Part shown: piece by piece, positions 42,177 through 51,382 of the stretch
Position numbering within the stretch: position 1 is the first letter of the stretch
Layout: the number at the start of each line of letters is the position of its first letter
Origin: CAVYHJ01 sp963768165 [NCBI: uncultured bacterium]
GTDB lineage: Bacteria; UBP4; UBA4092
Reading direction: 5' to 3'
DNA: 64,000 nucleotides
Assembly (NCBI GenBank): GCA_963768165.1
Contig: CAVYHJ010000001.1
Location: forward strand, 248,001 to 312,000
The notes under the pieces: generated by a model
Seen by the model: only the letters and a program-made list of their open reading frames with translations
Told to the model about the DNA's origin: nothing
Database searches by the model: none
Program-made: the position numbers and the translations under genes

Positions 42177-42749
42177 TTATTTACTAACTCTTTCCAGGTA
42201 CTTGCCTTCAGAAGGATTAATCCGTATGACGTCGCCCTCATTGATAAACGCCGGGACTTGAATCTCTACTCCGGTTTCCAATTTAGCGGGTTTGGTCACA
42301 TTACTGACCGTGGCGCTCTTAATCCCCGGTTCAGTTTGAACCACTTTCATTTCCACCGTGCTGGGCAATTCCACCGAAATCGGATTTCCATCGAGAAACA
42401 TCACTTCCAGTTTTAACTGGGGAATCATGTAATTCACGGCATCTCCCAAAATTTCCGCTTCGAGATTCACCTGTTCATAGGTTTCAATATTCATGAACAC
42501 ATATCCCTGGGATTCATGATATAGAAATTCCATTTCATGCTCTTCCAAATCGGCTTTTTCAATGGTTTCAGTGGATGAGAACCGGGTATCTTTGGTTAAC
42601 CCGGAACGAAGATTCCGTAATTTCACCTGCACAAAAGCCCGTAAATTACCGGGTGTGCGATGTTGAAAATCCATGACCCTGTGCGGGTTGCCTTCATACA
42701 TAATCACAAGTCCCTTGCGTATTGATGATGCCTGTACTGAATTTGACAC
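42177..42749 (-). CDS. efp: Translation elongation factor P
   Basis: 190 residues, three beta-barrel domains (KOW-like N-terminal, two OB), which helps ribosomes through polyproline stretches. Family motifs: IRKGLVIMYEGNPHRVMDF, ETYEQVNL, and GVEIQVPAFINEGDVIRINP near the end. The domain I loop that normally presents a modified Lys or Arg reads HRTPGNLRAF, putting Asn (N35) at the tip. Starts with GTG 8 bases after GAGGAG. No modification gene (epmA, earP) is nearby. Confidence 0.96.
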   Translation of the reverse strand: MSNSVQASSIRKGLVIMYEGNPHRVMDFQHRTPGNLRAFVQVKLRNLRSGLTKDTRFSSTETIEKADLEEHEMEFLYHESQGYVFMNIETYEQVNLEAEILGDAVNYMIPQLKLEVMFLDGNPISVELPSTVEMKVVQTEPGIKSATVSNVTKPAKLETGVEIQVPAFINEGDVIRINPSEGKYLERVSK

Positions 42750-42885
42750 GAGTTATACTCCTCTTACTTTCTATATAATGGGAATAACTATTTTACTACA
42801 TCCCGCCCCTTCTGGCAATAAAAATCGCTCCCAAAACCTATTTATTGCACACTTGGTTTTATTCATGTGTTATTATTAAATAGGT

Positions 42886-43107
42886 ATGCATGTATTGACG
42901 GAATATGGTCCGGGGGTAGAATCCCAAAAACGGTATGCCTCCATGAAAGTAAGACTGGACCGGCGTCGTAAAAATTATCGTAGAAAGAAACCGAAACCCA
43001 TACCAACGGACCATCGGTCGGGGATAGACCGCAGAATGAATCTCGAACGTCGGGCAATCATACGCAAACCTACCGCAATAGTTAAAGTCCAAACTCTTCT
43101 AAAATAA
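42886..43107 (+). CDS. Possible small basic protein with RSGIDRR motif
   Basis: 73 residues, very rich in Arg and Lys, with DHRSGIDRRMNLERR, a short motif seen next to PilZ or receiver domains in other bacteria. No clear ribosome binding site precedes the ATG at 42886; the ATG at 42943 is an alternative. It could also be a remnant. Low confidence. Confidence 0.35.
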   Translation: MHVLTEYGPGVESQKRYASMKVRLDRRRKNYRRKKPKPIPTDHRSGIDRRMNLERRAIIRKPTAIVKVQTLLK

Positions 43108-43179
43108 CCACTTAATCCAAATTTAATCCCCATCACAAAGCACCCCAAACTCAATAAATACCGAATCAATAGCGGAGTT

Positions 43180-43210
43180 GAAGTGGAATTGAAATTTTCA
43201 ATTCCACTTC
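43180..43210. repeat. Palindrome sharing its core with the 11.1 kb and 61.1 kb copies
   Basis: Arms of 15 bases (GAAGTGGAATTGAAA, 43180-43194; 43196-43210) with a single-base loop. The GGAATTGAAA core equals that at 11085, but the outer pairs are GAAGT/ACTTC instead of AAGC/GCTT. Confidence 0.75.
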
Positions 43211-43346
43211 AAGTCCACTACTCCATCGGTATATCTTTAAAAAAAAGCGTGTTTATTCCTGATACGGAGCTAATTGATTTAGGTAGGATTTGTGTAGTAG
43301 GATTAATTAGATTCAAGAATTGAGCGAAAGATTGGAGGATATAATT

Positions 43347-43799
43347 ATGGCAGTAAAACCTATTCCGGAAGGGAATCACATGATAACCCCTCATTTAACC
43401 GTTCAAAATGTAGCCAAGTTGATTGATTTTCTGGAGAAAGCCTTTGGCGCAAAAAAACGTTATCCTCCCATGACCCGCCCGGACGGCGGTATCATACATG
43501 CCGAGATGGTAATTGGGGACTCCATTATCATGTTGGGAGAACCCATGGGAAATTCCCAGCCCATTCCCGGTAATCTTTATCTGTATGTCCCAGATGTAGA
43601 TGCCATCTACCAGCGCGCGCTCCAAGAAGGCGCAACTTCAATCATGCCAGTCGCAGACCAGTTTTATGGAGATCGCACGGGAGCGGTTTTGGATATGTGC
43701 GGTAACCACTGGGTGATTGCAACCCATATCGAAGATGTCTCTCCCGAAGAAATCCAAAAACGGGTAAATGCGTTTATGAAACCTCAAGGAAAGAAATAA
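43347..43799 (+). CDS. VOC-superfamily (glyoxalase/PhnB-like) protein
   Basis: About 150 residues with paired beta-alpha-beta-beta-beta modules: MITPHLTVQNVAKLIDFLEK, GIIHAEMVIGDSIIMLGEP, then YLYVPDVDAIYQRALQEGA, DQFYGDRTGAVLDMCGNHW. This is the PhnB/YdcE-type layout of VOC proteins, some of which are metal-dependent isomerases or resistance proteins; the substrate is not readable. I take the ATG at 43347 (GGAGG eight bases upstream), not the TTG at 43320. Single gene. Confidence 0.88.
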   Translation: MAVKPIPEGNHMITPHLTVQNVAKLIDFLEKAFGAKKRYPPMTRPDGGIIHAEMVIGDSIIMLGEPMGNSQPIPGNLYLYVPDVDAIYQRALQEGATSIMPVADQFYGDRTGAVLDMCGNHWVIATHIEDVSPEEIQKRVNAFMKPQGKK

Positions 43800-43947
43800 T
43801 CAAGAGATACACGGCGTCGAGAAAGAGAAAGCTGTTAATTCCTGATACAGAGAAAAACGTTCGACGATAGTTCAACAAAAATACTCAAATAAAGTTTGAC
43901 TTATAAACTATAAAGTATTAGAATTCAGGCATAATAGGAAATATGAT

Positions 43948-44451
43948 ATGCCTTTAAAAAAACACTGGACAGAATGGGTCTTTATCGTATTGGGGGTTCT
44001 TAACATCCTGTTTGCCGCCTTTGGCTTCTTGTATAATTCCCTATCCTTCTATGGATTCATCAAAATACATGAAATAGATAAAGATACTCCTTATTTTAAT
44101 CAGGCGTTCATTATTATGAGTACTATTTGTATTTTCTATTACATTATGCTTTTAATCACAGGAATACAATTAATAAGAAGAAAAGTATTCTGGATAAAGA
44201 TATTTATAATGGTCTTGATTCTAGAAGTACTGTTTCCTTTGACTATAGGGATATCATGGCTTCCAATGGGGCCTATTAGTGAGGATATTTCTACAAGTGT
44301 TGCGGCAGCCACAGGTATTTCCATGGGTGGATTAGCACCTCAATTAATTATATGGTATCCACTTTGGGGAATTATACTGGCTATCATTGCTAAAAAGAAA
44401 TATGATAAGTTCCAGAAAATAAATATCTTGCACCCTCAAACTGTAAACTAA
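43948..44451 (+). CDS. Small four-helix membrane protein
   Basis: 167 residues, mostly four hydrophobic helices (about 9-30, 47-75, 82-104, 125-150) and short polar ends. No family motif was recognised. Start ATG at 43948 with a weak GGAAA upstream. It stands alone between the VOC gene and the nucleotidyltransferase. Confidence 0.65.
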   Translation: MPLKKHWTEWVFIVLGVLNILFAAFGFLYNSLSFYGFIKIHEIDKDTPYFNQAFIIMSTICIFYYIMLLITGIQLIRRKVFWIKIFIMVLILEVLFPLTIGISWLPMGPISEDISTSVAAATGISMGGLAPQLIIWYPLWGIILAIIAKKKYDKFQKINILHPQTVN

Positions 44452-44557
44452 CCCAACCTGAAATTCTACAGAATTAAATTTATATCCTTTTTAAAAAGTG
44501 TTTTCTGCAATCAAAGAATCCCCTTTAAAAGTTATCTTGTTTCCGGTAAAACACCGG

Positions 44558-44583
44558 GATTCTTCGCTCCGCTCAGAATGACA
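44558..44583. repeat. Right half of the 89-bp element
   Basis: GATTCTTCG-CTCCGC-TCAGAATGACA matches the right arm of the elements at 42073 and 56624. The left arm is not present, so it is a truncated copy. Confidence 0.75.
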
Positions 44584-44612
44584 ATGGGGATGGAAAAAGA
44601 CATTGTCTAATC

Positions 44613-44629
44613 GTGAGACTCGACCTATC
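44613..44629. repeat. Half copy of the GGGA-tetraloop element
   Basis: GTGAGACTCGACCTATC equals the 3' half and flank of the elements at 19053 and 41043; the 5' arm is degraded. Confidence 0.55.
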
Positions 44630-44635
44630 GGGTAT

Positions 44636-44998
44636 TTAAATAGAAAGTAAAATCCCCTCGTTTCGTATAGTTTCAAACAAGGAATAATCGGCTTTGTCCG
44701 CCCATAAAGAATGAGAGACCACAATATTGACAAGTAAAACGCCATAGTACAGTGAAACTTGATTGGCGACATCCCGAATGATTGTTTTGGTATCCGAAAG
44801 AGTCAATTTATCCGATAACACAATCAGCAAATCAATATCCGATTCTTTATCAAAATCTCCACGGGCTTTTGATCCAAACAAAGAAATACGGAGATTTTCT
44901 TTTCCTAGACGAGTTTCCAACTGAGAAATAAATTGCGCCAATGCTTGTTTCTCAATAGGATTTAAAGTATTTATATGATCCATTGTAATGGTTGCCAT
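44636..44998 (-). CDS. MNT-type nucleotidyltransferase domain protein
   Basis: About 120 residues with the polymerase-beta signature ISLFGSKARGDFDKESDIDL (GSxARG and the two metal aspartates). Such minimal nucleotidyltransferases are often MntA antitoxins that AMPylate a HEPN toxin, but no HEPN gene adjoins. The ATG at 44998 follows AAAGGGTG by 6 bases and gives the usual N-terminus; the frame to 45052 adds residues without support. Confidence 0.85.
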   Translation of the reverse strand: MATITMDHINTLNPIEKQALAQFISQLETRLGKENLRISLFGSKARGDFDKESDIDLLIVLSDKLTLSDTKTIIRDVANQVSLYYGVLLVNIVVSHSLWADKADYSLFETIRNEGILLSI

Positions 44999-45190
44999 AA
45001 TATCACCCTTTATTCTATCTAAAGAATACCAATAAACAATAGTTTTCGTCAAAAATTATTTTCTTCTCCGGATATCTATGGGCTAAAGACTGGAAAAGAG
45101 TGGATTTCCGCTTTTGCGGGAACACACTAAAGTGTCGTAGAAGACGAACCCTATGAGAGATTCACGAAATATTATATAATTCTACGAAAC

Positions 45191-46537
45191 ATGAAAGTAA
45201 AATATATTATATGGTTTGGGTTACTCTCCGTTATCTTGTTTTCCTGCACCGGTTGTTCTTCCAGTTCAAACGATGACAAAATCAATGGCCGAACGCATGT
45301 GGTTTATTGGGAAAAATGGACAGGATTTGAAGGGGAGGCCATGCAAGCGGTAGTGGACGATTTTAATGCCTCCCAGAACAAAATCTTTGTTGATAAAGTC
45401 ATCATCAATCAAATCGACCAAAAAACGCTGGTATCGATTGCCGGAGGAGACCCACCCGATATCGCCGGTCTCTGGGAATCCAATATCTCCTCGTTTGCGG
45501 ATAAATATGCATTAATTTGCCTGGATGATTATGCCGCCAAAGCCGGAATCAAACGGGAGAATTACATCCCTATTTTTTGGGACATTTGTCTGCATCGCAA
45601 GCATCTATACGGATTGCCATCGACACCTGCGTCCTTAGCACTCCATTGGAATAGGGACATGTTTCGTAAAGCGGGGTTAGATCCCAATCGCCCCCCCCAA
45701 TCCATTCAAGAATTAACAGAATTTGCCAGGAAATTAACCAAACGAGATAAGAACGGTAAAATTATTCAAATGGGATTTCTCCCTTCCGAACCGGGCTGGT
45801 GGAACTGGTCCTGGGGTTACTATTTTGGCGGTAAAATCTGGAATGGAAAAGACACCATTACCTGTAACTCACCGGAGAATATCAAAGCCTATGAATGGGT
45901 ACAAAGCTTTACCAAAGAGAACGGTGTAAAAGACGTACAAGCCTTTTTTAGCGGCTTTGGCAATTTTGCCTCTCCCCAAAATGCCTTTTTATCCGGCAAA
46001 GTTGCTATGGAATTACAAGGTGTATGGATGTATAACTTTATCAAGAATTACGCACCCAACTTAAATTGGGATTGTGCGCCCTTTCCCTCAGCAATACCCG
46101 GAACCATCCCCGCCTCCTATGTGGAAGCGGATGTTTTGTCCATACCCATCGGTGCCAAACACCCTAATGAAGCTTTTGAGTTTATTAAATATGTTGAATC
46201 CCAAAAAGGAATGGAAAAACTCTGTATAGGACAGAGGAAATTCTCTCCTTTAATTAAGGTAAGTGACGAATTTATTAAAAACCACCCCAATCCTTATATA
46301 AAGAAATTCATTGAACTGGCAAAAGAACCCACTGTATTTTCACCCCTGGATATGAGTATCTGGAATGAATATTCTGATGAAATGGGAGTTGCGTATGATA
46401 AAATCTGGTTGCAACAAGCGACCCCCAAAGATGCCTTGGATTTAGTCCAAAAGAAAATACAGAAGAAATGGGACAAAGAATTGACCCGATTCCGACGATT
46501 AGGCTGGCCGATAGAGCAAGTGCCACCGGGAAGATAA
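45191..46537 (+). CDS. Sugar ABC transporter substrate-binding lipoprotein
   Basis: 448 residues, the periplasmic binding protein of a CUT1-type (UgpB/MalE) system. The signal ends in a lipobox region (LFSCTGC), so it is lipid-anchored. HVVYWEKWTGFEGEAMQAVV opens the mature part, and VAMELQGVWMYNF and KHPNEAFEFIKYVESQKGME are typical. The substrate is likely an oligosaccharide or glycosyl compound, not decidable. It starts an operon with two permeases (gap 1 base, then 7). Confidence 0.93.
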   Translation: MKVKYIIWFGLLSVILFSCTGCSSSSNDDKINGRTHVVYWEKWTGFEGEAMQAVVDDFNASQNKIFVDKVIINQIDQKTLVSIAGGDPPDIAGLWESNISSFADKYALICLDDYAAKAGIKRENYIPIFWDICLHRKHLYGLPSTPASLALHWNRDMFRKAGLDPNRPPQSIQELTEFARKLTKRDKNGKIIQMGFLPSEPGWWNWSWGYYFGGKIWNGKDTITCNSPENIKAYEWVQSFTKENGVKDVQAFFSGFGNFASPQNAFLSGKVAMELQGVWMYNFIKNYAPNLNWDCAPFPSAIPGTIPASYVEADVLSIPIGAKHPNEAFEFIKYVESQKGMEKLCIGQRKFSPLIKVSDEFIKNHPNPYIKKFIELAKEPTVFSPLDMSIWNEYSDEMGVAYDKIWLQQATPKDALDLVQKKIQKKWDKELTRFRRLGWPIEQVPPGR

Positions 46538-46538
46538 G

Positions 46539-47444
46539 ATGACTCGAAGAGAAAAAATAAATTTACGCAACGGATTGTTATTCGTCAGTCCCTGGATAAT
46601 CGGATTTTGTTCATTTATCGTGTATCCGGTTATTGCCTCTTTGTATTACAGTCTTTGCGAATATTCGGTATTAATGCCTGCTCATTTTATCGGGTTGGGG
46701 AATTATACGGATTTAATGACAGATGACGTGTTCTGGCAAACATTGGGCAACACCGTATACTATTCCATGATTGCCGTACCCTTAGGGACTATCCTAGCCA
46801 TTATATTGGCACTATTACTGAATGTAGATACCAAAGGACGTGCCATCTACCGAACAATTTTCTTTTTACCGACCCTTGTCCCGATGGTTGCTCTCGCCAT
46901 TTTATGGATGTGGATTCTCAACGGGAATTTTGGGATACTCAATTATTTATTGTCTCTAGTAGGTATTGACGGACCTGGCTGGCTGGTAGACCCCCATTGG
47001 TCGAAACCCGGATTAATCATAACCAGTTTATGGGGCGTAGGTCAGGCGATGATTATCTATCTTGCCGGATTGCAGGACGTTCCGCAAGAATTATATGAAG
47101 CCTCGGAATTAGACGGTGCACGGTATTGGAAGAAAACCTGGCATGTAACCCTGCCCATGATATCACCGGTAATCTATTTTAATGTAATTATCGGAATCAT
47201 AAACGCATTCCAGCTCTTTGCCGTACCCTATGTATTAAGTTCGACGGGCAACGGTACTGCCGGTACCGGTTATCCAGCCAGGTCGTTATTATTTTATACC
47301 ATGTATTTGTACGACAACGCGTTTCGGTATTTACGCATGGGGTACGCGAGCGCGATGGCATGGATTATGTTAATCATCATTCTCATTCTGACGTTTATTA
47401 CGACAAAATATTCGCAAAAATATATTTATTACGCAGGGAAATAG
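46539..47444 (+). CDS. Sugar ABC transporter permease (MalF/UgpA type)
   Basis: 301 residues with six membrane helices. The EAA loop that docks the ATPase reads LYEASELDGARYWKKTWHVT (with LPMISP after it). It forms the heteromeric channel with the next gene. Its ATG lies one base after the stop of the binding-protein gene. Confidence 0.94.
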   Translation: MTRREKINLRNGLLFVSPWIIGFCSFIVYPVIASLYYSLCEYSVLMPAHFIGLGNYTDLMTDDVFWQTLGNTVYYSMIAVPLGTILAIILALLLNVDTKGRAIYRTIFFLPTLVPMVALAILWMWILNGNFGILNYLLSLVGIDGPGWLVDPHWSKPGLIITSLWGVGQAMIIYLAGLQDVPQELYEASELDGARYWKKTWHVTLPMISPVIYFNVIIGIINAFQLFAVPYVLSSTGNGTAGTGYPARSLLFYTMYLYDNAFRYLRMGYASAMAWIMLIIILILTFITTKYSQKYIYYAGK

Positions 47445-47451
47445 TATCGCT

Positions 47452-48291
47452 ATGAAAATGAACAAATTAATAACTCGCTTTTTTATCTACCTGATGTTAA
47501 TCACCGGTTCCGTCATGTTTATTTTCCCATTATTATGGATGATTTCGACATCCCTTAAACCTATTGAAGAAACCATGAAAATGCCGCCGGTGTGGATACC
47601 GAGCACGATTCAATGGAAAAATTATCTAACCGTATTGACAGACCCCAATATTCCCCTATTACTATTTGCAAAAAACACGCTGATCATTTGTGTTTTAGGG
47701 GTTTGTGGAGTGCTCATTTCCAATGCCTTAATCGCCTATGGATTTTCCCGGATAGAATGGCCGGGAAGAAACATATTTTTCGGAGTCACATTAGCGACCA
47801 TGATGATTCCCTTTCCCGTGACCATGGTTCCCATGTACAGCGTATTCCGGTCGTTACATTGGATTGGAACCTTCAAACCCTTATGGGTTCCGGTTTGGTT
47901 CGGGAGCGCGTTTAATATATTTTTACTGCGTCAATTTTTCCTAACGATTCCGCATGACCTATCGGAAGCCGCCCGCATTGACGGCTGTTCCGAGTTCCGC
48001 ATCTTTCGCCAAATCATTCTGCCTTTGTGCCGGCCTGCGCTGATGGTGGTTGGTTTGTTCCATTTCATGTACGCGTGGAATGATTTTCTAGGCCCGTTGA
48101 TTTACCTAACCAAACAGAGTACCTTTACCCTTGCTTTAGGGTTACAGTTTTATCAAAGCCAGTCTGGCGGTACCCAATGGCATTATTTAATGGCGGCTTC
48201 CACTCTGGTCGTTCTTCCGGTCATTGTTCTTTTCTTTTTCACCCAAAAGACATTTATCCAGGGAATCGCCATGACGGGGTTAAAAGGGTAA
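47452..48291 (+). CDS. Sugar ABC transporter permease (MalG/UgpE type)
   Basis: 279 residues, six helices, EAA loop LSEAARIDGCSEFRIFRQII. The C-terminus ends IQGIAMTGLKG, the classic MalG-type ending. No ATPase gene follows, so a shared MsmK/UgpC-like ATPase coded elsewhere must power the system. A second ATG two codons on (MNKL) may be the real start. Confidence 0.94.
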   Translation: MKMNKLITRFFIYLMLITGSVMFIFPLLWMISTSLKPIEETMKMPPVWIPSTIQWKNYLTVLTDPNIPLLLFAKNTLIICVLGVCGVLISNALIAYGFSRIEWPGRNIFFGVTLATMMIPFPVTMVPMYSVFRSLHWIGTFKPLWVPVWFGSAFNIFLLRQFFLTIPHDLSEAARIDGCSEFRIFRQIILPLCRPALMVVGLFHFMYAWNDFLGPLIYLTKQSTFTLALGLQFYQSQSGGTQWHYLMAASTLVVLPVIVLFFFTQKTFIQGIAMTGLKG

Positions 48292-48486
48292 GTGGTGGGT
48301 ATGGCAGGACGATTTTCTAACCTTTGATTGGAAGATAGCCAACCTGGTTACTGATTTCGAGTCTCAAAAGATTGTTGCTATAGGTCATATCATCGTGTAA
48401 TAATCCTTTTACATAAGAAAACGTAAGTTATCAAAATAACCGCTTCAACAATATAGTAATATAATGTTTTATCAGGAGAATTAGTC

Positions 48487-49371
48487 GTGCGAATCATAGG
48501 GATGTTCCGAAATAAAAATCAGGCGCAGGTATTTGGGGACTATCTGTATGCCCTTGGGATTGATAATAAGGTCGAACCCGAAGATCCCCAAGTGTGGAAT
48601 GTCTGGGTTGTTTCAGATGATCACCTGGATAGGGCAAAGGAATTACTCACTGAATTTATTTCCAACCCGGAGAATCCCAAATACTTGGAAGCCATAAAAC
48701 TGGCGTCTCAAAAACGGCAGGAGGAACACCAAAACAATGTAGACTACCAAAAGAAGGTCTATGGCCGGGAGCAATTATTCAAATCAAGGATAGGTATACT
48801 CACCGTTATACTAATTGGAATCAGCGTGGTGGTAACCATACTCACTTTTTTTGGCGATAATCACAAACTGTTAAATTATTTTACCATCACTTCCTTTATA
48901 TTATCAGACAATTATATCCATTGGAAACCAGGACTCCCGGAAATCTTCCAAGGACAAATCTGGCGTTTAATTACCCCCATCTTTATTCATTATGGAATCC
49001 TGCATATTATATTCAACATGCTATGGTTACAAGATTTGGGCAGTATGATTGAACAAAAACAAAAGTCTTGGTTTCTCGCCCTCCTCGTATTGATTATAGG
49101 AATCGCATCCAATCTGGGCCAATATTATGTTAGTGGTCCGATGTTTGGAGGAATGTCTGGCGTGGTCTATGGATTATTTGGATATGTATGGCTTCGAGGA
49201 AAGTATGATTTCTCTTCCGGTTATTTCATGCATCCCCAGACGGTGGTGATGATGATTATATGGTTTTTCTTGTGTTTCTTTGGAATCATCCCGAATGTCG
49301 CCAATACAGCCCATGCAATTGGATTTGGGATAGGATGTGCCTGGGGTTTTATCTCTGCTAAAATGGTTTAA
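48487..49371 (+). CDS. Rhomboid-family intramembrane serine protease
   Basis: 294 residues. Residues 1-60 form a small soluble domain (MRIIGMFRNKNQAQVFGDYL) like the cytoplasmic cap of GlpG, then a linker and six helices. The catalytic serine is in GGMSGVVYGLFG and the histidine in ANTAHAIGFGIG; FIHYGILHIIFNMLWLQDLG is the L1/HxxxN helix. It would cleave membrane proteins near their helices. GTG start, AGGAG 8 bases upstream. It separates the ABC genes from the dehydrogenase-kinase pair. Confidence 0.93.
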   Translation: MRIIGMFRNKNQAQVFGDYLYALGIDNKVEPEDPQVWNVWVVSDDHLDRAKELLTEFISNPENPKYLEAIKLASQKRQEEHQNNVDYQKKVYGREQLFKSRIGILTVILIGISVVVTILTFFGDNHKLLNYFTITSFILSDNYIHWKPGLPEIFQGQIWRLITPIFIHYGILHIIFNMLWLQDLGSMIEQKQKSWFLALLVLIIGIASNLGQYYVSGPMFGGMSGVVYGLFGYVWLRGKYDFSSGYFMHPQTVVMMIIWFFLCFFGIIPNVANTAHAIGFGIGCAWGFISAKMV

Positions 49372-49465
49372 GTTTAACTCTTAAAACGTCCGTGAAATCA
49401 ACGCTCGGAAAGATATGGATTCCACAACAAAGCCGTTAAACGTAATTACTTAAAAGGAGAAAAAA

Positions 49466-50482
49466 ATGAGACAAGCTGTTATGACATCTCCGGGTAAGAT
49501 TGAATTTTTCGACATCGAACCACCTAAACCCGGGGTAGGAGAAGTATTGATACAGATACATCGTATTGGGATATGCGGATCGGATGTTCATGTAAACCAC
49601 GGGAAACACCCCTTTACCACTTATCCGGTGGTCCAGGGACATGAATTTTCCGCCCAAGTGGTAGAAGTGGGAAAGGGAGTTCAAGGAATTCCGGTAGGGA
49701 GCAAAATTACCGCACTCCCCCAAGAGGTATGCGGGAAATGCGCCCCCTGCCAACGGGGAGATTATCATATTTGCGACACGTTGAAAGTGCGAGGATTTCA
49801 GGCTCCTGGAGTAGCCCAGGATTTATTTGTTACCGAGGCAGAAAAGGTGGTTCTTTTACCCGATACATTTACCTTTGAGGAAGGTGCCTTGGTGGAACCC
49901 GTCTCCGTGGCTGTACATGCCACAGGCCGGATTCCAATATTAAAAAATAAAAATGTCGTTATTACCGGAGCGGGTCCAATCGGAAATCTCATGGCGCAAG
50001 TTTCTAGGGCAAAAGGTGCCAATGTGTTAATCGTAGATATCAGCGATTATCGTTTAGAGAAAGCAAAAGCTTGTAATATTATTCATGTATCTAATGCCCG
50101 CCAGGAAAATTTACAAGATGCTGCCAAGCGAGTTTTTGGAAAAGCCGGATTTACAGTTGCTTTTGAATGTGCCGGTGTTGAATCTTCACTCAGCGCCCTG
50201 GTGGAATCAATTGAAAAAGGCGGAGAAATCGTAGTGGTCGCTGTCTATGAAGAAAAGGTTCCAATCAATATGTCATTGATACAGGATAGAGAATTGAAGA
50301 TGTTGGGCACATTAATGTACCAAAAGAAAGATTATGAGAAAGCGGTGGATTTGATAGCCAGGGGCGAAGTGGTTACAGAACCCTTGGTAACGAATCATTT
50401 TGCTTTCGAACAATTTCAGAAAGCGTATGAATTTATCGATGAGCAAGCGGATAAGTCTCTTAAAGTGATGATTGATCTGTGA
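49466..50482 (+). CDS. Zinc-dependent sugar/polyol dehydrogenase (MDR family)
   Basis: 338 residues. Catalytic zinc ligands in IGICGSDVHV and the GHEF segment, structural zinc cysteines CGKCAPCQRGDYHIC, and the NAD-binding turn GAGPIGNLMAQ. It groups by look with L-idonate/sorbitol/galactitol dehydrogenases, oxidising a polyol or sugar acid. Strong AAAAGGAG before the ATG. The following kinase gene overlaps its stop by 4 bases, suggesting polyol to ketose to ketose phosphate. Confidence 0.92.
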   Translation: MRQAVMTSPGKIEFFDIEPPKPGVGEVLIQIHRIGICGSDVHVNHGKHPFTTYPVVQGHEFSAQVVEVGKGVQGIPVGSKITALPQEVCGKCAPCQRGDYHICDTLKVRGFQAPGVAQDLFVTEAEKVVLLPDTFTFEEGALVEPVSVAVHATGRIPILKNKNVVITGAGPIGNLMAQVSRAKGANVLIVDISDYRLEKAKACNIIHVSNARQENLQDAAKRVFGKAGFTVAFECAGVESSLSALVESIEKGGEIVVVAVYEEKVPINMSLIQDRELKMLGTLMYQKKDYEKAVDLIARGEVVTEPLVTNHFAFEQFQKAYEFIDEQADKSLKVMIDL

Positions 50483-51381
50483 AATCATCCGGTACAAGCA
50501 GACGATTTAAAGTAACGGGATTGGGAGAATTGCTGTGGGATCTGCTACCGAACGGACCGCGATTGGGCGGTGCACCTGCCAATTTTGCCTATCATGTCCA
50601 TCAATTGGGTGCCGCGACAACACTGGTCAGTTGTGTAGGGAAAGACAAACTTGGAGAAGAATTACTATCCCAGTTGGAGTCGATAGGGTTAGATATTCGT
50701 CATATCATTACCTGTTCCAAATATCCCACCGGAACGGTGTCTGTTCTATTGAATTCACAGGGAAAACCTACCTACCAAATTCATGAAAATGTGGCATGGG
50801 ATAACATCTCATGGAAAAACGCTATGAAATCCGTGGCGATTAAAACCGATGCCGTTTGTTTCGGAACTCTGGCACAACGGTCAGCATTGTCACGGAAAAC
50901 CATCCAACGATTTTTAACCAGCACTCGGAAAGAATGTCTGCGAGTTTATGATATAAATTTACGACAAACCTATTACACCCGAGAGATTATCGAAACGAGC
51001 CTGCGTCTCGCGAATATTCTGAAATTGAATGATGAGGAATTATCGATTATCTGCGAACTTCTTTCCATAAACGGAAAAGAAAACGAGCGGTTATCAATTC
51101 TCTTGAAGAAATATGAATTACAGTATATCGCTTTAACAAAAGGAGCTCGGGGCAGTGTACTTATGACACCGGAACGAATTTATGTTCATAAGGGAGTTCG
51201 GTTAAAAAAGATTGTGGACACAGTCGGCGCGGGAGACAGTTTTACAGCCGCTTTGGTGATGGGTATTCTCAGACATAACTCATTGGAGGATATTTCCGAA
51301 GCTGCAAATGCGTTGGCATCTTCTGTCTGCCGCCATTCCGGTGCCATGGGTGATGATGCGGTGATGTCACAATTCTTATAA
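50479..51381 (+). CDS. PfkB-family carbohydrate kinase (fructokinase-like)
   Basis: 300 residues, ribokinase fold. GLGELLWDLLPNGPRLGGAP at the N-terminus is the fructokinase-type start (a substrate-binding GGAPAN follows), and the ATP/anion-hole motif is DTVGAGDSFTAAL. Probably phosphorylates a ketohexose made by the dehydrogenase upstream, with which it is translationally coupled (GTG start inside the stop region). It converges on purU; the stop codons are one base apart. Confidence 0.92.
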   Translation: MKSSGTSRRFKVTGLGELLWDLLPNGPRLGGAPANFAYHVHQLGAATTLVSCVGKDKLGEELLSQLESIGLDIRHIITCSKYPTGTVSVLLNSQGKPTYQIHENVAWDNISWKNAMKSVAIKTDAVCFGTLAQRSALSRKTIQRFLTSTRKECLRVYDINLRQTYYTREIIETSLRLANILKLNDEELSIICELLSINGKENERLSILLKKYELQYIALTKGARGSVLMTPERIYVHKGVRLKKIVDTVGAGDSFTAALVMGILRHNSLEDISEAANALASSVCRHSGAMGDDAVMSQFL

Positions 51382-51382
51382 T

